From: Petrolisthes cinctipes
Taxonomy: Eukaryota; Arthropoda; Malacostraca; Decapoda; Porcellanidae
NCBI GenBank assembly: GCA_033782935.1
Contig: JAWQEG010002499.1
Location: 1 to 64,000, forward strand
DNA: 64,000 nt
Direction: 5' to 3'
Part shown: piece by piece, positions 45,191 through 58,400 of the stretch
How positions within the stretch are numbered: the stretch's first letter is position 1
Layout of the letters: every line of letters starts with the position of its first letter
Notes under the pieces: generated by a model
What the model was told of the DNA's origin: nothing
Seen by the model: only the letters and a program-made list of their open reading frames with translations
Database searches by the model: none
Position numbers and translations under genes: made by a program

Positions 45191-46230
45191 AACTATTCTA
45201 GACTGTTACGCCCCATTCCTTATACATATCTATGATGCATATGGCAATATTGACAGGCTTATACTATGTCTCAGTATATTGCATCCCTACTCACACTCCT
45301 ATCCTTCAAAGACCCTGTGTCCTGTCTACCCTGCTCTGCTCTCTCAGATTTCCTTCATGCTCCTATGCTTGCACAATACTGTTCCCAGACATTTCAAATT
45401 CCAAGCTCTTTTACTTCTTCCATCCTATCTCTGCTCAAAACTACCTCACACTATGCTTCAGTTGACACTCTCACCAAGTAGGGTATTGCAAAGTAACTCA
45501 TTTCAACTTCTGCTTCCTCAGAAACCATCACCTTACATAATCTTAATGACATTCAATTTTAGTTACCTTCTAATACATACACACCTTGAGACTCATCCAC
45601 CACCCTCTGTAGCTCCCATTCACTCTTGGCCAGTATCTGAGGGTCATCCAATTTTTTAGATATCCTCCATTTCCCATTTTATATTTTCCTCAGATTGCAT
45701 TATTGTATATGATATTTGTTTATGCTGGTCCTCTGCTGTACATGTACATATTCTTTTTCATCCACATCATTATTGTTTCTCAATTGGAGTGCAGTACATT
45801 CTGTCGCACTGTGAAGTACAGTATCTGCATATCTCATAAAATATATAGTATGTGAGAGGGGATAAGAAGAGAACAGAAAGAAAATAATGGGAGAGTAAAG
45901 GGAAATGAAATGAAAAGTGTTGGAGGAAAAGGGGAGAAGAGAATGTGAGGAGCTTGAGGAATAAATATGAGAAGATGTGACAGGCAGAATGGGAAATATT
46001 TTAGATGAGGGTCAAACATATGTACCATGGGAGGTAAAGTATGAGATAGTATGTTCTAATTTGACTGGTGTTAAACTGGTGGAACAAAATACATAGAAGT
46101 ACTCAAGTACTTCTAATACAAGCTGTAGTAAAGCAGTGGTTCAGAGCAAGTCATAATGATGAAGCAGAGAAAGAAAGTTATCTCTGGTGAGTTGGTGCCA
46201 CCAGCCTTGGGAAAACAATAACAGAGAACA
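45191..46230 (+). other. Intron sequence, no exon seen
   Basis: CT-rich on the plus strand to about 45680, probably partly old repeat, then AT-rich. No supported feature. Confidence 0.5.
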
Positions 46231-46500
46231 AGGGCTGATTCCACAATGGTTTGGGTTCATTATGATCCTCCCTAGCCAACCACACTTGTCAGTCATAGGG
46301 CCGATTCCACGGTGGCTTGAGTTCGTTATGTTCCTCCAGAATCAACCACACTTGTCAGTCTTAGGGCCGATTCCACAGTGGCTTGAGTTTGTGATTCTCC
46401 CCAACCAACCACACTTGTCAATCTTAGGGGTGATTCCACAGTGGCTTTGGTTTGTTATGATCCTCCCCAACCAACTACATTTGTCAGTCTTAATTGTATC
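46231..46500. repeat. Minisatellite, about 65-69 bp unit, four copies
   Basis: Each unit contains GGGCCGATTCCACAGTGG, GTTATGATCCTCCCCAACC and CACACTTGTCAGTCTTA with minor changes. A related fragment (CACTGCGGAATCGACCCC) lies 150 bases further on. Confidence 0.92.
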
Positions 46501-47652
46501 CAACAAACTTGGTATCCATATCCACAAAATCTGTCTGGTAGTTCCAGTATTACCATAGTTTCATAGTGGAGTCATCAAATTCATCCAATATTCACTCATG
46601 AGTCATTTACACAGTTTCTTTCGTTAGGGTGCTTGCAAACCAAAACAAGCCACTGCGGAATCGACCCCAAGTCATGTTATTGTTGTTGGCGTATCCTGGG
46701 ATTATATCTTTATGGTGTGTTGAGGTATAGTTGCAGACAGATGAAACAGACACACCTGAAACGGGATCCCTCATTGAGGGTAGGTGTATCTTTTATGTGT
46801 CCGCAACTGTACACTAGACACAGGGGGTTTTGTGTGAATTTTAGTATGTGTTGATAATCATTGAGGGAGAAATTGTAACCTCATTTTAATGTAACCAAAT
46901 CATACTGTGGTGACTAGGTAAAATGTTTTTAAGAATTGTGGCTCAAATAGGTATGATCTTCAACTGTATTACTGTATTGGGTTGGTGACTTTGGGTGGCA
47001 GTGTTGATGATATGTTTACTTGATGTGGTTTGTAAATTTCCCCCACCAGGAGGTTATGTTTTTTGTCCAGTTTGTCTTATTGTGCTCTATTTTTATCAGG
47101 ATTTTGCATAACATCTTATGTGAATTTTTTTTCCAGAGGAGGGTTTCATGACTGGTAACAAGTGATTAGATTTGAGGAATAATTCATATCTGGATTTCAA
47201 TCCAGATATTTTTTATATATTTGTTAAGAATGTGGGTAAAATGTTAGTGGCGCTGCCTGTAAAATTTCACAACCTACAGAGAGATATGCTTTGGCTTAAG
47301 ATTGTGGTTTCTGAATCCTCTTGTTACTTGTATGTATATACGTGTACAATATTTGTGAAGGAGTGTGGCTTAGAATGACATCAGATACAAGAAACTCACC
47401 ACAGCCTTGGTGAGTTTAAGATTTAAGTGTGGTGGAGATTTGATATAAATCATGTTAAGACAGAAGTAACATACCGTAGTATATCATGGCAAGACAGTGA
47501 TGTATAGACAAGCCATGGTGAGGTACAGATGGAAGAGTACAGTACAGTATACCAGAGTGATGTAACCCATCCCCATGAAATCTTCCTGGTGGTGAAATTA
47601 GACTGGTGGTAGAAATATATGTGACTGACAAGACATTTTCTTCCCCACCCAG
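46501..47652 (+). other. Intron sequence, no exon seen
   Basis: AT-rich sequence leading to the first zipper exon. It holds the minisatellite-related fragment near 46650 and nothing else recognisable. Confidence 0.5.
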
Positions 47653-47739
47653 AACAATGCCCTGAGTGCGGAGCTGCAGAAGTCTCAGACAGTAGTGGAG
47701 TCTCTCAAGAAGCGACTCTCCATGTATGAGGCTGTGTAA
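47653..47739 (+). CDS. Pdp1: PAR-bZIP terminal exon 6a: leucine zipper variant a
   Basis: Acceptor CATTTTCTTCCCCACCCAG ends at 47652. It enters in phase 0 directly after FLEKE and encodes residues 474-501 (NNALSAELQKSQTVVESLKK, then RLSMYEAV) to TAA at 47737-47739. It aligns without gaps to the HLF zipper (NSAL...AKYE). Heptad d positions are L470, L477, S484, L491; a positions are L481, V488, L495. The serine at the central d position makes this a weaker or differently selective coiled coil than variant b. An AATAAA with a GU-rich element 510 bases downstream supports its use as a last exon. It is alternative to 50970-51050, because both start with the same phase and both contain a stop. Confidence 0.9.
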   Translation, partial: NNALSAELQKSQTVVESLKKRLSMYEAV

Positions 47740-47889
47740 CTCCCACCCCACCCATCATCACCTCCACCAGGGTTAGGAAAAACTTTGTTTACCCCCCCCC
47801 CCCACACACACACACACACATACATATGGTATATAAGCTAATATATATTCATAGGTAAGTATGATGAAATGGAAAAACAAGGTTGCCTC

Positions 47890-47924
<35 letters not shown>

Positions 47925-48275
47925 TGCACACACATGCACGCACATGCTTGCTCACAAATATCAGCACATACTCATACACACACACAACCACTTGTAATAC
48001 TTGTTGGGACACACCCTGTAAGGGGATATTGCCTGCAAAGAGGTTGGCAATACTTTAAGGGTTTTGGCGGCCCTTTGGATCGGAGCTGATTCCTTTCCTT
48101 CATGCTTGCCGGCCATCCTTTCTGTCTCTTTCTCCTCTTTTGTGGTACAGTCTTGTTTCCCTTATTGATGTTGTTAGCATACATGGAAGAACATCATTAT
48201 ACATACATGTGGTGCTGAGAATTGGAAACGACTTCACAGGCAGCCTTGAAATAAAGCAGTGTTGTGTGTTTGGAT
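47740..48275 (+). other. 3' UTR of terminal exon 6a
   Basis: Sequence between the stop and the AATAAA at 48250. It contains a C-run with (CA)n (47796-47822) and a (CA)n/(GCACACA)n block (47891-47950), which would lie in the mRNA. Confidence 0.6.
48250..48255 (+). terminator. Poly(A) signal for exon 6a
   Basis: AATAAA followed within 10-25 bases by GTTGTGTGTTTGG, a typical GU-rich downstream element. It is the first canonical hexamer with such an element after the exon 6a stop. Confidence 0.6.
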
Positions 48276-49119
48276 CAGTGTTCATTCATGTTTCTTTAGG
48301 ACGTTAGATGACTTTTCCCTTTTTCATATCATGTTACGGTACTGAAGAAAACATTCCTCATCATCATCATCATTATCAGATAGTCAAGTCTCATTTAGCA
48401 GCATATATGACGCCACTCTTGGTAGGATATCTCGCCTAAATATCATATCATGTCCCATCAGTGTACAATTTGTCAAAATATTAACTTAACTTTGTTATAC
48501 AGATGTGGCTTGGTGAGGCAAACAGCACCTGTCTTGTTTAGTAAAGTAGTAAATCCAAGTATGAGGCATCATTGAAAGTGGTTTGGTTGTTTAATGTTGC
48601 ACTATACAAGGACATATTGTACATACAGTTCTTTCATAATTGTTATTTTCTAATATTTTTATGTAGTAATGTCTAACTCGTGTATTGTAAAAATATTTTC
48701 TGGAGCAACTGTACTTTACATAATCAATTTGAGTGAATATGCTTGAACAGCTTTGCAGTTACTGCAGAATTATTATTGTTCTTGACGATAAGTAGTTTTT
48801 CATCATACAGTATCTTTTGCTTTCAGTACTGTATAGCTTTAATGGGATTTGGAATATTGCCCGATAGTTTTGTAAAATATGCAAAGTCCATGGTGGTCCA
48901 GAGTCTATGAAATTCCTCCTTCAGAGGATTAACAATACCTTTAAGTTATCAACCATTTCAAATTTATTTTCATTTAATACCAGCAGTATTTTTTATATTT
49001 CTGAATTATATCCAGGTCAGGCCAGGAACTTGACATCTCTGTGTGCTGTGTGACATGGAGCACCATATTGCAAAAAATGTGTTCAATAATTAATAACAAT
49101 TGTAGCATACAACAGGAGG
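48276..49119 (+). other. Intron sequence, no exon seen
   Basis: AT-rich; includes a short (ATC)n near 48359-48376. No coding feature. Confidence 0.5.
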
Positions 49120-50480
49120 TATGGGTACATAAACAAAAACATATAGCCAAAATAGGGGCAAGTACTGAGAGGCCATTCTTAAGTATTAGCGAGGGAATTT
49201 TGTCTGGACCAAAATCTTTGTCTACAGAGAGGTTCTGCAATACAGTTATAATGTTTGGCATGAATTTTATTGCAGGGATTTAGAGTGAGTTAAGGTTAAG
49301 CACTGGGACATCTTGATTTCTTTCATTTAAGGTGGAATTATTAGAGATGATATCCAAGAGATTTGCTTTTCCTTTTGGGTCATTCACAAGATTACGATGG
49401 TGTAATAGATGAAACAGTAGTAACAGTAGATTTGAATTCATTGTGTGTTTGCTCATTTGTATTATTTAGTAGTTTGTGTGATTGTTTTTGTAAAAAAATT
49501 TGATTTGAATATATTTGAAATATTCTTGAAATATGCATTATATGCAATTGTTTTTCGTTCTGTAACTCGGGGTGCAGTTGTGGTAGAATAATATTGGTGA
49601 GTCTGATCTTTTACTAAATTTCTGATAAGATATATAAGCTTCTATTCCAATTTTGACAAAATCTTGAATATGGGTTAAGATGGAGTTCACATCATTTAAA
49701 AAGAAGGATGCCCAGGGTATGTTAAAGAAAATTTTGGAGACTTTCAATCTTCCGTGTCAAAGTGCCAATTGGTCACCAAAACACGTTCAGATTGGGAAGG
49801 TATGGTGGGCAGATTTACATCTTGCATGTATCAAACTGTGATCAGAAAAATGTAAATGGGACATCACTTCAACATTAAAATTTTCTGGATCGATTGTTAG
49901 AAACAGATCAAGTAGATGGGGATTATGTTTTGGTTAACTGGCACACAGGTATTTTGGTTGACAAGCTGAGTAAGATTAAATGAATATGCAAATAGCTTAC
50001 ACTCATGACCAGGGTCATCAGTTCTGGCTGAAAATTTAAGCTACTCTACATTATGGACATTAAAATCACCCAGCACTGTTTTTTTTAAGCAATATTAATG
50101 CTGAGGACAGTGAGTTGTGGAGACATAGAATGGAATATACTGAACTGGGATCTGGAGAGGGATTTAGGGAACGGTAAATGCAACATATGATTATAGATTT
50201 CCCAAAGGAATTAATTTCGTAAAGATGTCACTTTGGTCTGTGTCAGGCACAGGAGAGTGGGGGATTGGGTTTGAAGAAATTAATGTACAGAATTGATATT
50301 GGAGTCAAGTCCCCTGATGTTGCAAAAATTGATATAATCTTCACACTGACGAGCTGTTTTAGAACGTTTTATAATTGACACTGGCATAATGACAGTGGAG
50401 GTCCCTGTGTCATTGACCCAACCCTGCTGTTGGTGGTCATCCGAGATGTCGTCAAATTTGTTTTTAAAATTGCAGAAAAA
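49120..50480 (-). mobile_element. Decayed jockey-type retrotransposon, EN to RT start
   Basis: Minus-strand order matches a jockey-like LINE with many stops and shifts. FCNIRGLDSNINSVH (about 50330-50285) is the start of the endonuclease domain. LGDFNVHNVE (about 50074-50047) is the endonuclease core, followed by LTQLVNQNTCVP (near 49965-49930). An FNIPWASFF motif (about 49730) lies in the linker. DKDFGPDKIPSLILKNG with LAPILA (49222-49143) is the N-terminal part of the reverse transcriptase. Similarity stops near 49120 before the catalytic YxDD region. It sits in the intron between the two alternative zipper exons. Confidence 0.8.
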
Positions 50481-50969
50481 AAGTACATGTGGGTTGTGGT
50501 GTGTATGATACGTAGTGTGAAGAAAAGTGTTTATGAGAGAGAAGATAATGTGAACAATGTGTTATATAATTAGGGCTTGCCTGATACCCCTAAAATGTGT
50601 GAGGTAGAAAGAGGTGTTACCAGCTACCAGTGCCAAGGATAGAAAATGGAATTCAGGTAAACTATGAGTCTTTCGATGCCTTGGTGATAGTACTCCCCTG
50701 GGGGAACGTTTTTTATCTACCACCACAAGTGACACACCCCAACATTATACATGTATACATAAACACACCCACAAGTCAGGAAGGGGCACTTACTCTATGC
50801 TCCTACTGCTGTGCTGATAACATTTGAGGTTATTCATAATTGTGAGGTTTATCCAGATTATCTTTCATAGTAATATACTGTCAGGTGGCTGTAGCTGTCC
50901 AGTATGAGGAAAACATTATTGTACTGTATCACTTTGCATGTACTAAGGAAGAATTCCATTCCCCAACAG
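50481..50969 (+). other. Intron sequence before the second zipper exon
   Basis: AT-rich. No supported feature apart from the pyrimidine-containing acceptor at its end. Confidence 0.5.
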
Positions 50970-51050
50970 AATGTTGGCCTGAGGGTGCAGCTTGACAAAG
51001 TGGCCCGGGAGCTGGACTGCCTCAGGACTCGTCTGGCCAAGTATGAGTAG
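50970..51050 (+). CDS. Pdp1: PAR-bZIP terminal exon 6b: leucine zipper variant b
   Basis: Acceptor ATTCCATTCCCCAACAG ends at 50969. It enters in phase 0 after FLEKE and encodes residues 474-499 (NVGLRVQLDKVARELDCLRT, then RLAKYE) to TAG at 51048-51050. It aligns without gaps to HLF and ends in AKYE like vertebrate relatives. Heptad d positions are L470, L477, V484, L491; a positions are L481, L488, L495, so it is a canonical zipper. It competes with exon 6a: skipping 6a and its poly(A) site joins the basic-region exon to this one across 10.9 kb. Variant a differs at nearly every surface position, so the two products share DNA contacts but probably not partners. Confidence 0.92.
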   Translation, partial: NVGLRVQLDKVARELDCLRTRLAKYE

Positions 51051-54000
51051 GTGTGTGTCAAGCCACCTAACACTCAGCACCTCACTCACCTTCTACTTGG
51101 TGGTCACTCTTGGTCCTTTTTATTCCCACCTTCACTCATATTCATATCACCACAAGTATAAAAATCCAATTTAGCCACCATTCCCAGCCCAGTGTCCACA
51201 TCACTTCATTCAGTGGCCTTGGCAGGTGTGAGAACTATAAGGAATAAGCCTTACTCATCCCAGCCCAGTCTGTGCCCAAGTTCTGTGTGGCTGCTGATCA
51301 GTCCCTATTCTCTTCCATGTACACAAAATTGGTACTCAGAATACAAACATACATATAGCCACAAAGTTTTAGACAAACACACCCATTTGTATACATCTGG
51401 AATCATAAATACAGTACTACAGTACAGTATACCTTTATTTACTAATGCACAGCAAGTTATTATCATAAACCCACCTGGACAAGTACAATGTGTAAGGCCT
51501 CCCACCTACCCACCCTTTTCACTCACATCCTTGTCAGTCACCCATCCATCCCTTCACACCATCTCACCTCACACCATCCTATAATATCCACTGCCATTCA
51601 TTCCTCTCTAACAAAAACCCTGATTCACAACCAGCTCCTTATTGTTTCCCTTCCCATCAAACATTTGACACTCCTCTGGTTGAGTCAGTTTCAGCTCTTC
51701 CTATGTCCTTCCTTTCCTTATTTTTCCTTTAAAGCTTGTTATCCCCTAACTGTGTGTTCTTCTCTGACAGTATATGAAATTGTGCTACCATTACTGCTTT
51801 CTTTCTGTTTACAACATCCACTGCCCAATTCATCTACCTAATGTGTCCCTTTACACCTAACACCCCATCTTCCTGTATTTACCTAAACCCTTACAGAGTT
51901 TAGGTGCACTGATCCACACAGCCAACCAGCCCAACCTTTCATGCCCACTACCACACCACTCAGGTTTGGCTCCATTGTGTGTTGTCTACACACACTGATT
52001 TGTTTACAATCCTAGGATAGAATATTTGAGGATTAAAATACATATATAAATGACTAGAATGATATGTATATACCTCATTGTTTTATTATATTATTAATAT
52101 TGAGTTTAAAACCCTCAACATTGTGTAATTTTTTGCGAAAAAAGATACTTTTGGGCACAAGTTTGTGGGTGACATGTGACTTAACCTACTTAGGATAATT
52201 ATAGTTTTATATTTTATGTGAATCCTACTTCCTGTTCTGATGAATGTCAGTGAGTTGGATATAAAGTTGTCTGGAGAGAGAATATATATATTGGAGAATA
52301 TGAAGAGTTATATTAAGAGGTTTGGATTTACAGAAGCTTGTGTATTGAGTACTTGAGATTTTACATGTAATGTCTACAAAGTCATAATTAATACATATTT
52401 GGCAAATAGTGTCTGCACATACCGTGTTGGATTAAACTAAGGCTTTAACTATCTGCATCAAGAAAATGTAAGATGTAATGAGTGACTGGACATTAAATGT
52501 CTCAGTAAGACGTATGAGTGTAGTGTCTGAGTACTGAATGGTTGGATCCAGGATCTTGCTTAAAGTTGACTGATATTTACGCATATGATGCATAGATTTG
52601 ATGTGTCAAGTTCGAGTTATGAGTGGAATTGTGCTTGTGTTGTCTGGATGGATTATGTTATTAAAAATATTATGCTTAATGTCAGAACAGATAGCATATT
52701 TTAGGCACATTATCCAGTGGAGTAGCATTGACTTGGAAATAGTCTTTGTTTTTCCTTGTTAAGTTTCTTACACTTGATGTTAAACTGGAAGTTCCATTCA
52801 AGTTGCCCAAATGAATGCAATGGGGTGAACACTGTGTCCCAGAATCCAGTTCACTTCCCTGAAAGAGGTCAGCATGCCAGCCACCACTACACGTTCCCCT
52901 GGCAAAGATGCACTTATAGGTTAGCATCACATGAAAATGGAGAGAAAGAGAAAGAAGCTTTGACTTGCAAAGACAGGATGATGTAATTTAACCAGCAAGA
53001 TACTCAGAGAAGTGAAGGAGTGAATGCAGGAGAAAGGGAGGAAGATGATTATGAATCATATCGTTTTAGTCAGGATAGAAGGGCACTTGCAGCCTGTATG
53101 TGGAACGCAGCACATAGTCATTTATTGTTTGTGATTTTGATATGATAGGGAAGTCAAAGTCACTATGTGTCCAATATCTGCTAGTCTGACTAGAATTGGA
53201 TGTTTTTGAGTCAGGTAATGTTGTACAGGAAAGTACTCTAATCACATGTCAGTGAAGAAGTACAGTCTCAATCAAATGTAGACCACACTGTAAACAGTTT
53301 CTGTTTGTAATGCATAAAGTAATTCTTATACAAAGACCATTACAAGTCTCCTTCCCCTTTACCCTCCTTCACTGTGGGTAGTGGACAGGAACACATATTC
53401 ATACTGAATTTGGAAGCTTGATAATGGCATTAAATGTTGGTAAAGTTGTGATTGTTGCTGTACAGTTAGTTCTTATCTTCACCAGCTTTAGTACTATACT
53501 GTACAGGTTTTTATCAGCTTGCCAAAGCTGGAATAATTGAATGACAATTTGAATTGGACTGAAACTGACCACATGATGTTGAATGTGATGACCAGGGACA
53601 GACTCTACCCAGTCACTGTAATGGTGTTTTAAAAGACATGTGGTTATATCCAAATTTTATATGGCTACTGCAATATTGTTTGCAATCTGTAATTTTATCT
53701 GTCTTCGCTCTTATTTTTTTTATTCCCATTTGTGACAGATGTACAAAGATGGTCATATTAATTGTGGCCTAATCGGGTAGGGAGTCAGCAACAGTATTCA
53801 GAGGCAGTCAGTACAGTACTCCAGTGACTCAATAGAAGTCATGACTTCCTCTGATTTTTGTTGCTAGACAAAATTGTCAGGAGAAACAGTAAAATATGCT
53901 TTCTTTTTATCCTCTGACTGCCAAGAAATTGGCAAGGTGATTGGCTATGGCTGTGTTCTATCCAGGAAAAAATAATTATAAAATTTGCCTTTATGATAAC

Positions 54001-55470
54001 ATTAAATTTTGCCTTCTGTGACAATGTTAAATTCTGCTCTGTATGATAATTACTATAAAATTCTACTTTTTAAAGACTGGTGTTCCCGTTTTGCTGACAG
54101 GATCCAGTAAAATAATGCTATAACATTGTACAGTACAGTATTTTGTTTAACTGCTTTTTCCAGTGAGATCTCAAGAGCTGTCATATACAGTTAGTTTCCT
54201 ATAGCTGTCTCTTTCTTTCCAATCAGGCTGTTGTTTGTATGGCCAGAAGGAAATATAATATTGACTATCTGTTCACTGTCTTGACTTTTTGTGCTGGTTG
54301 CTCAATACACTGTTGGTCATATGTACAGTTTAATAAGAGGTATTCGAAATAAGTAAGAAAGTGATAGTTATATTTTTTGCTGAAAATGAAAAATTAAAAA
54401 AATATGTACTATACAGTATTTAGAAGAAATAGAAAAATATTGCTTATATTATAACAATGTACAAGGTATATATTATGTTAATTATTGTTTTTAGTATAGG
54501 TTTTTTTTTAGTAAAGTAGATTATATCATAGCCAATACTGACTTATGTTTTGTAAATAGTTAACCCTGAAGAGACTGTTGAATGTATGAGTGAGAGAAAG
54601 GAAAATTAAGCTTGGGATTACCAACATACATTGTGCTTAGTTTAAATGGCAATACAGGAAATCAACCTCAGAATAGCTAATGTTCATTAATTGTATAATT
54701 TTGATTATTAGATGTTTTCTTGACAATTTGTCTGATAACAATACTGTGGATAAATGCTTCACAATAAAATTGCTGCAGTTGAAGTAAGTGTGGAATGTGT
54801 GTGAACACAGAGTTCCCCTGATTATAGACGTACCGTCCAAACACAGAAACCTTGTCTGGCTTGTGTGTGTCTTTTTTAAGATGGAGACAGGAAATGTAGT
54901 TGGGTTGGTATTTACACTTGCACACCAAATGTGGACTCAAAAGTTGATGCAGGAGTTCAGTAATGAGGTTATTGTGAGTGCTTCGTCATACATCATAGCA
55001 ACTGTTTGATAGCTGAATTTGTCAAGTAATATTAATTAGACTGTAAGTCAGCAACTTTTTAATGAAATCAGACAAATTTTAGATTTATAATCTTTAGTTA
55101 TAAATAAATTATTAAGAATGTTCAGTTTATGCATTTGTAGTACACATTTACCAACATAGCTCTACTTTATATTGGTACTAATTGTGAATAGACTGACTGA
55201 AATCATCGTATTTATGTAATAACAAGGACTGTAAGAGAATTATGAGGCTAAGTACACATTATGTATGGTAATCCTGGGTTAGAGTGTTGTGATGTCAGCC
55301 TTATAGCACCCATTGCCACTGTGCTACTACACCCGCTCCTTCATTCCGTTGTCATCGGCACTTTGTGTGAATATCCATGTTTGTGTTGCATATTGTTTAT
55401 GTAAAAGATTGCTTTTATTTTAGCTTGTGAACTACTCTCAGATGTTATAAAATAAAATATATGATGTACC
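51051..55470 (+). other. Candidate long 3' UTR of exon 6b
   Basis: About 4.4 kb of AT-rich, nearly repeat-free sequence without supported exons on either strand. AATAAA at 54763-54768 is followed by AAGTGTGGAATGTGTGTG, a plausible GU-rich element; another AATAAA lies at 55451-55456. Where the transcript ends cannot be decided from sequence. Confidence 0.35.
54763..54768 (+). terminator. Candidate distal poly(A) signal
   Basis: AATAAA in CACAATAAAATTGC with a GT-rich stretch 20-40 bases downstream. Confidence 0.3.
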
Positions 55471-58400
55471 TATGTATTCTCTATCTTTCACTATAAAAGC
55501 TCCTGCATTAACTGAAGTTGTAAAGGCTTCCTACACACATTGTATTCAAACCACAAACATATTTCATCTCTTGTCCCAGCTGTAATACTAGGTAGATCTA
55601 CAACATCACTAGCTCTACTATATCACTAGTAATTGAAGTTGTCTACCTCTGATACAGATGTCCAAGATGTCCGAAACACTAACATTCCCCCAAGTACCAT
55701 GCCAATCTTTCCCTATCTGTTGCAGTGTCTGCGAAAGTAAATGCACATATGAATCTGAATGCTGCGTTTAAAACCAGTAATATTGCTGCTCTCTATACCA
55801 TTGAAGCATAGAGAACAATTCACTGGTGATGATTTGTAGCTTTATGGTGACCTATATAAGACTGTAGGTGAGTGTAAATCCACTCTTGTACTGAAATAGG
55901 AGGTACCTGTAATCCTTGATATAATTCAGGCTAGATTGGCCAATAGGGATGTCAGGCTCAATTCCTGACAATGAACAATTCTCCTATTCCCTACTTGAAG
56001 AATGAACATTTTTGAGTCTGTAACAATACAATCCAGTACTATCCAAAACTCCTCAGAGAATGATGGTATCAAAGTTAAAGCTGTGGATTGTTTCACCCCT
56101 CCTTCTCCCACTGACTGGCAACTAGAATCAAGAGTCTTGGTCCTGAAGTGGCGGTATCCATGTTGTGAAACCATTCCCAAGAAGCTGCCGACAATATAAC
56201 TACCATGGGGGCACAACTGCCACAATCATAATTTCCCGGGAATGGTTTCGGCTGCCCAGGCATTTTCCAAGGCCCTCGCACAACACACATATCAACACAT
56301 TTTATTCAGCACTAAGAAATGTCTCTCAGGCGGTCATATCTCGGGGGATTCTCCTTGCCGGAAACATTTAGTGCAACCCTAGACCCATTTTCAAATACAC
56401 ATGTCCAACATGCTTCGGACCCACTGCACATGTACAACACTTGCCTCCATAGAACTCTACACAATCACTTAGAACAGTTCCAGATGCCGGTCATCCCCCC
56501 CCCCCCCCCTGAAATATGAACTGTTAGGTATATACATACATTTAGCCTACCTGTACAGTACCAAGATGCATGCAGCAGATCAGAGACGATGCCTTCCCAT
56601 CTTCTCAATTACCAACTTCAAGGTGAGCATTCTTTTTAACAAACATCTACGTTGGTTTAATGATCATTGGGGATTTTGGTACCGGTACTAACCAATGGTA
56701 GCTCTACGACCTAACCCAGAGCGATAACGTCAATATTTTATGCAATTAGTTGATTTCCACTTTATAGCATTACATATGAAAGAAAAGATTAATTCAGTTT
56801 CATATAGTTAAACCAAATGTTGGCAAGACTACATTTACTGTATAACGAATTTCAGGCTTGAGTGGATTACCAATTACACAACCGGTGGGTACGAATTTCT
56901 CTTTCTTCATTTCTCCCTATCTTCCTTCTATCCTTACGCATTTTTGTTCCTTCCTTTCCCTTCCTGTATCTCCTTTTCCTACACTTCTTCCTTCCCCAAA
57001 CGCTCCTTTCTCCCCTATCTCTTTCTCCTCCCCCTTTCTGTGCATTCGTTCGTCCCAATATCAATCTTTTCATTTCTCTTCTCCCTTTTTATTCTCCTTA
57101 GTTCTGTAATAGTCTTTCTCACTTATGCTCATCATAATTTTTCCTCCCCCCCCCCCCTCTCTCTCTCTCTCTTTGCTATCCATATCTACGACTAATCACT
57201 GGAGAGTAATATATTCTCTACCAGTAATCCTCAAATCAGGTCACCTCGTGTAGACCGTAAGGTCTGTTGTGGTCTATGTAACTCTCTCTCCGTGTTACTC
57301 TTTCAATGTCTTCCTCCTCCACCTCCTTTCCTCTTAAACTTTTCTGGTCTCTTCTTTACTCCTCACTGTTTCTCTCCTCTTTCTCGCTTTCATTCCCTCC
57401 CTGTTCCCATCCTCACGTTCCTCTTACAATTCCCTCTCCCTCACTCTACAGCGTCTCTCACCTCTTCCTCCTCCTCTTCTCTCCTCTCCTGCTGTCTCGC
57501 CTACGTTAACTACCGGGGCCATAATTAACATCCCGATGCTACCAGACATGTTAAATTGCCTTTCTCTAACCGTAGCCGTGTTGCTGTCTCCTTACTGCCT
57601 CGTTACTGAAGAGGTCATTTCATTGCCGTCTTCCTACTCTGTGTCTTTCCTGCAGCAGTTCATTTTCTGTTGTGTTCCTGGGATTAAGGTTACTGTAGCT
57701 GGAAGAGATGATGTTCCTCCTATATTATGAAAAATATCTTCTAAATTGATCATTGCTACACTTGTGGTACTTCATTACTTAATTTGGTTCGCCACTATGT
57801 AATTGAAAGCAACCCATCAAATTTATATCCTTAGAGAAAACAAGCAGCAATGCTTTATATACTCTCATGACAATGAAATTATAAATAACACAAGAAAAAC
57901 ATTACAATAATAAATATGTGTATATAAATATTTTACTATAATCACTATTTCTTCTCTTAATCATTTATTCTACTCCATGTTTCTTTTACCTTCCTTGCAG
58001 CTTTTCCTTCTTCCTGCTATGTCTCTTTCCATGTGGTATCTCTTTTTCCTCTCCCTGCAAATCTCCCACAATGTCCATCGAATTTTTATCTGACCTATTT
58101 CTTCCCTCTGCCTCCCTTCCTCTCCTCTTGTTCCTCTCCAGTCTTCCTCTCCCTTTCTCCTCTACCTCCGTCCCCAAACCTACTTTGCCTGGTTCTGTTA
58201 GTCGAGGCCTGAAGCCAGACCGTCTGCATAGAGAGTGACGATGTGTGCGAATTGTGTTTGGTCTCGGGTCTGTGTTGATGTGTGGCTGTGTTGTGTTTGC
58301 GTTGTAGCTTGCGTGTGACCGTGGGTTTGTGTAGCTCTGTGATGGTCTGTGGCTGTGTTGTAAGGGGTGAGTAGGCTACATGCACGTCATTCTCAGTTTT

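Noticed and set aside
46231..46500. Regular 65-69 bp units considered as a CRISPR-like array
   Set aside because: Whole units repeat, including the would-be spacers, so it is a minisatellite; the genome is eukaryotic.
52682..52986. Overlapping frames on both strands
   Set aside because: No motif or splice signals; it lies in a presumed 3' UTR.
56566..56622. 19-codon ATG frame ending in AAG|GTGAGC
   Set aside because: Good donor, but no promoter signal, homology or downstream exon to connect it to.
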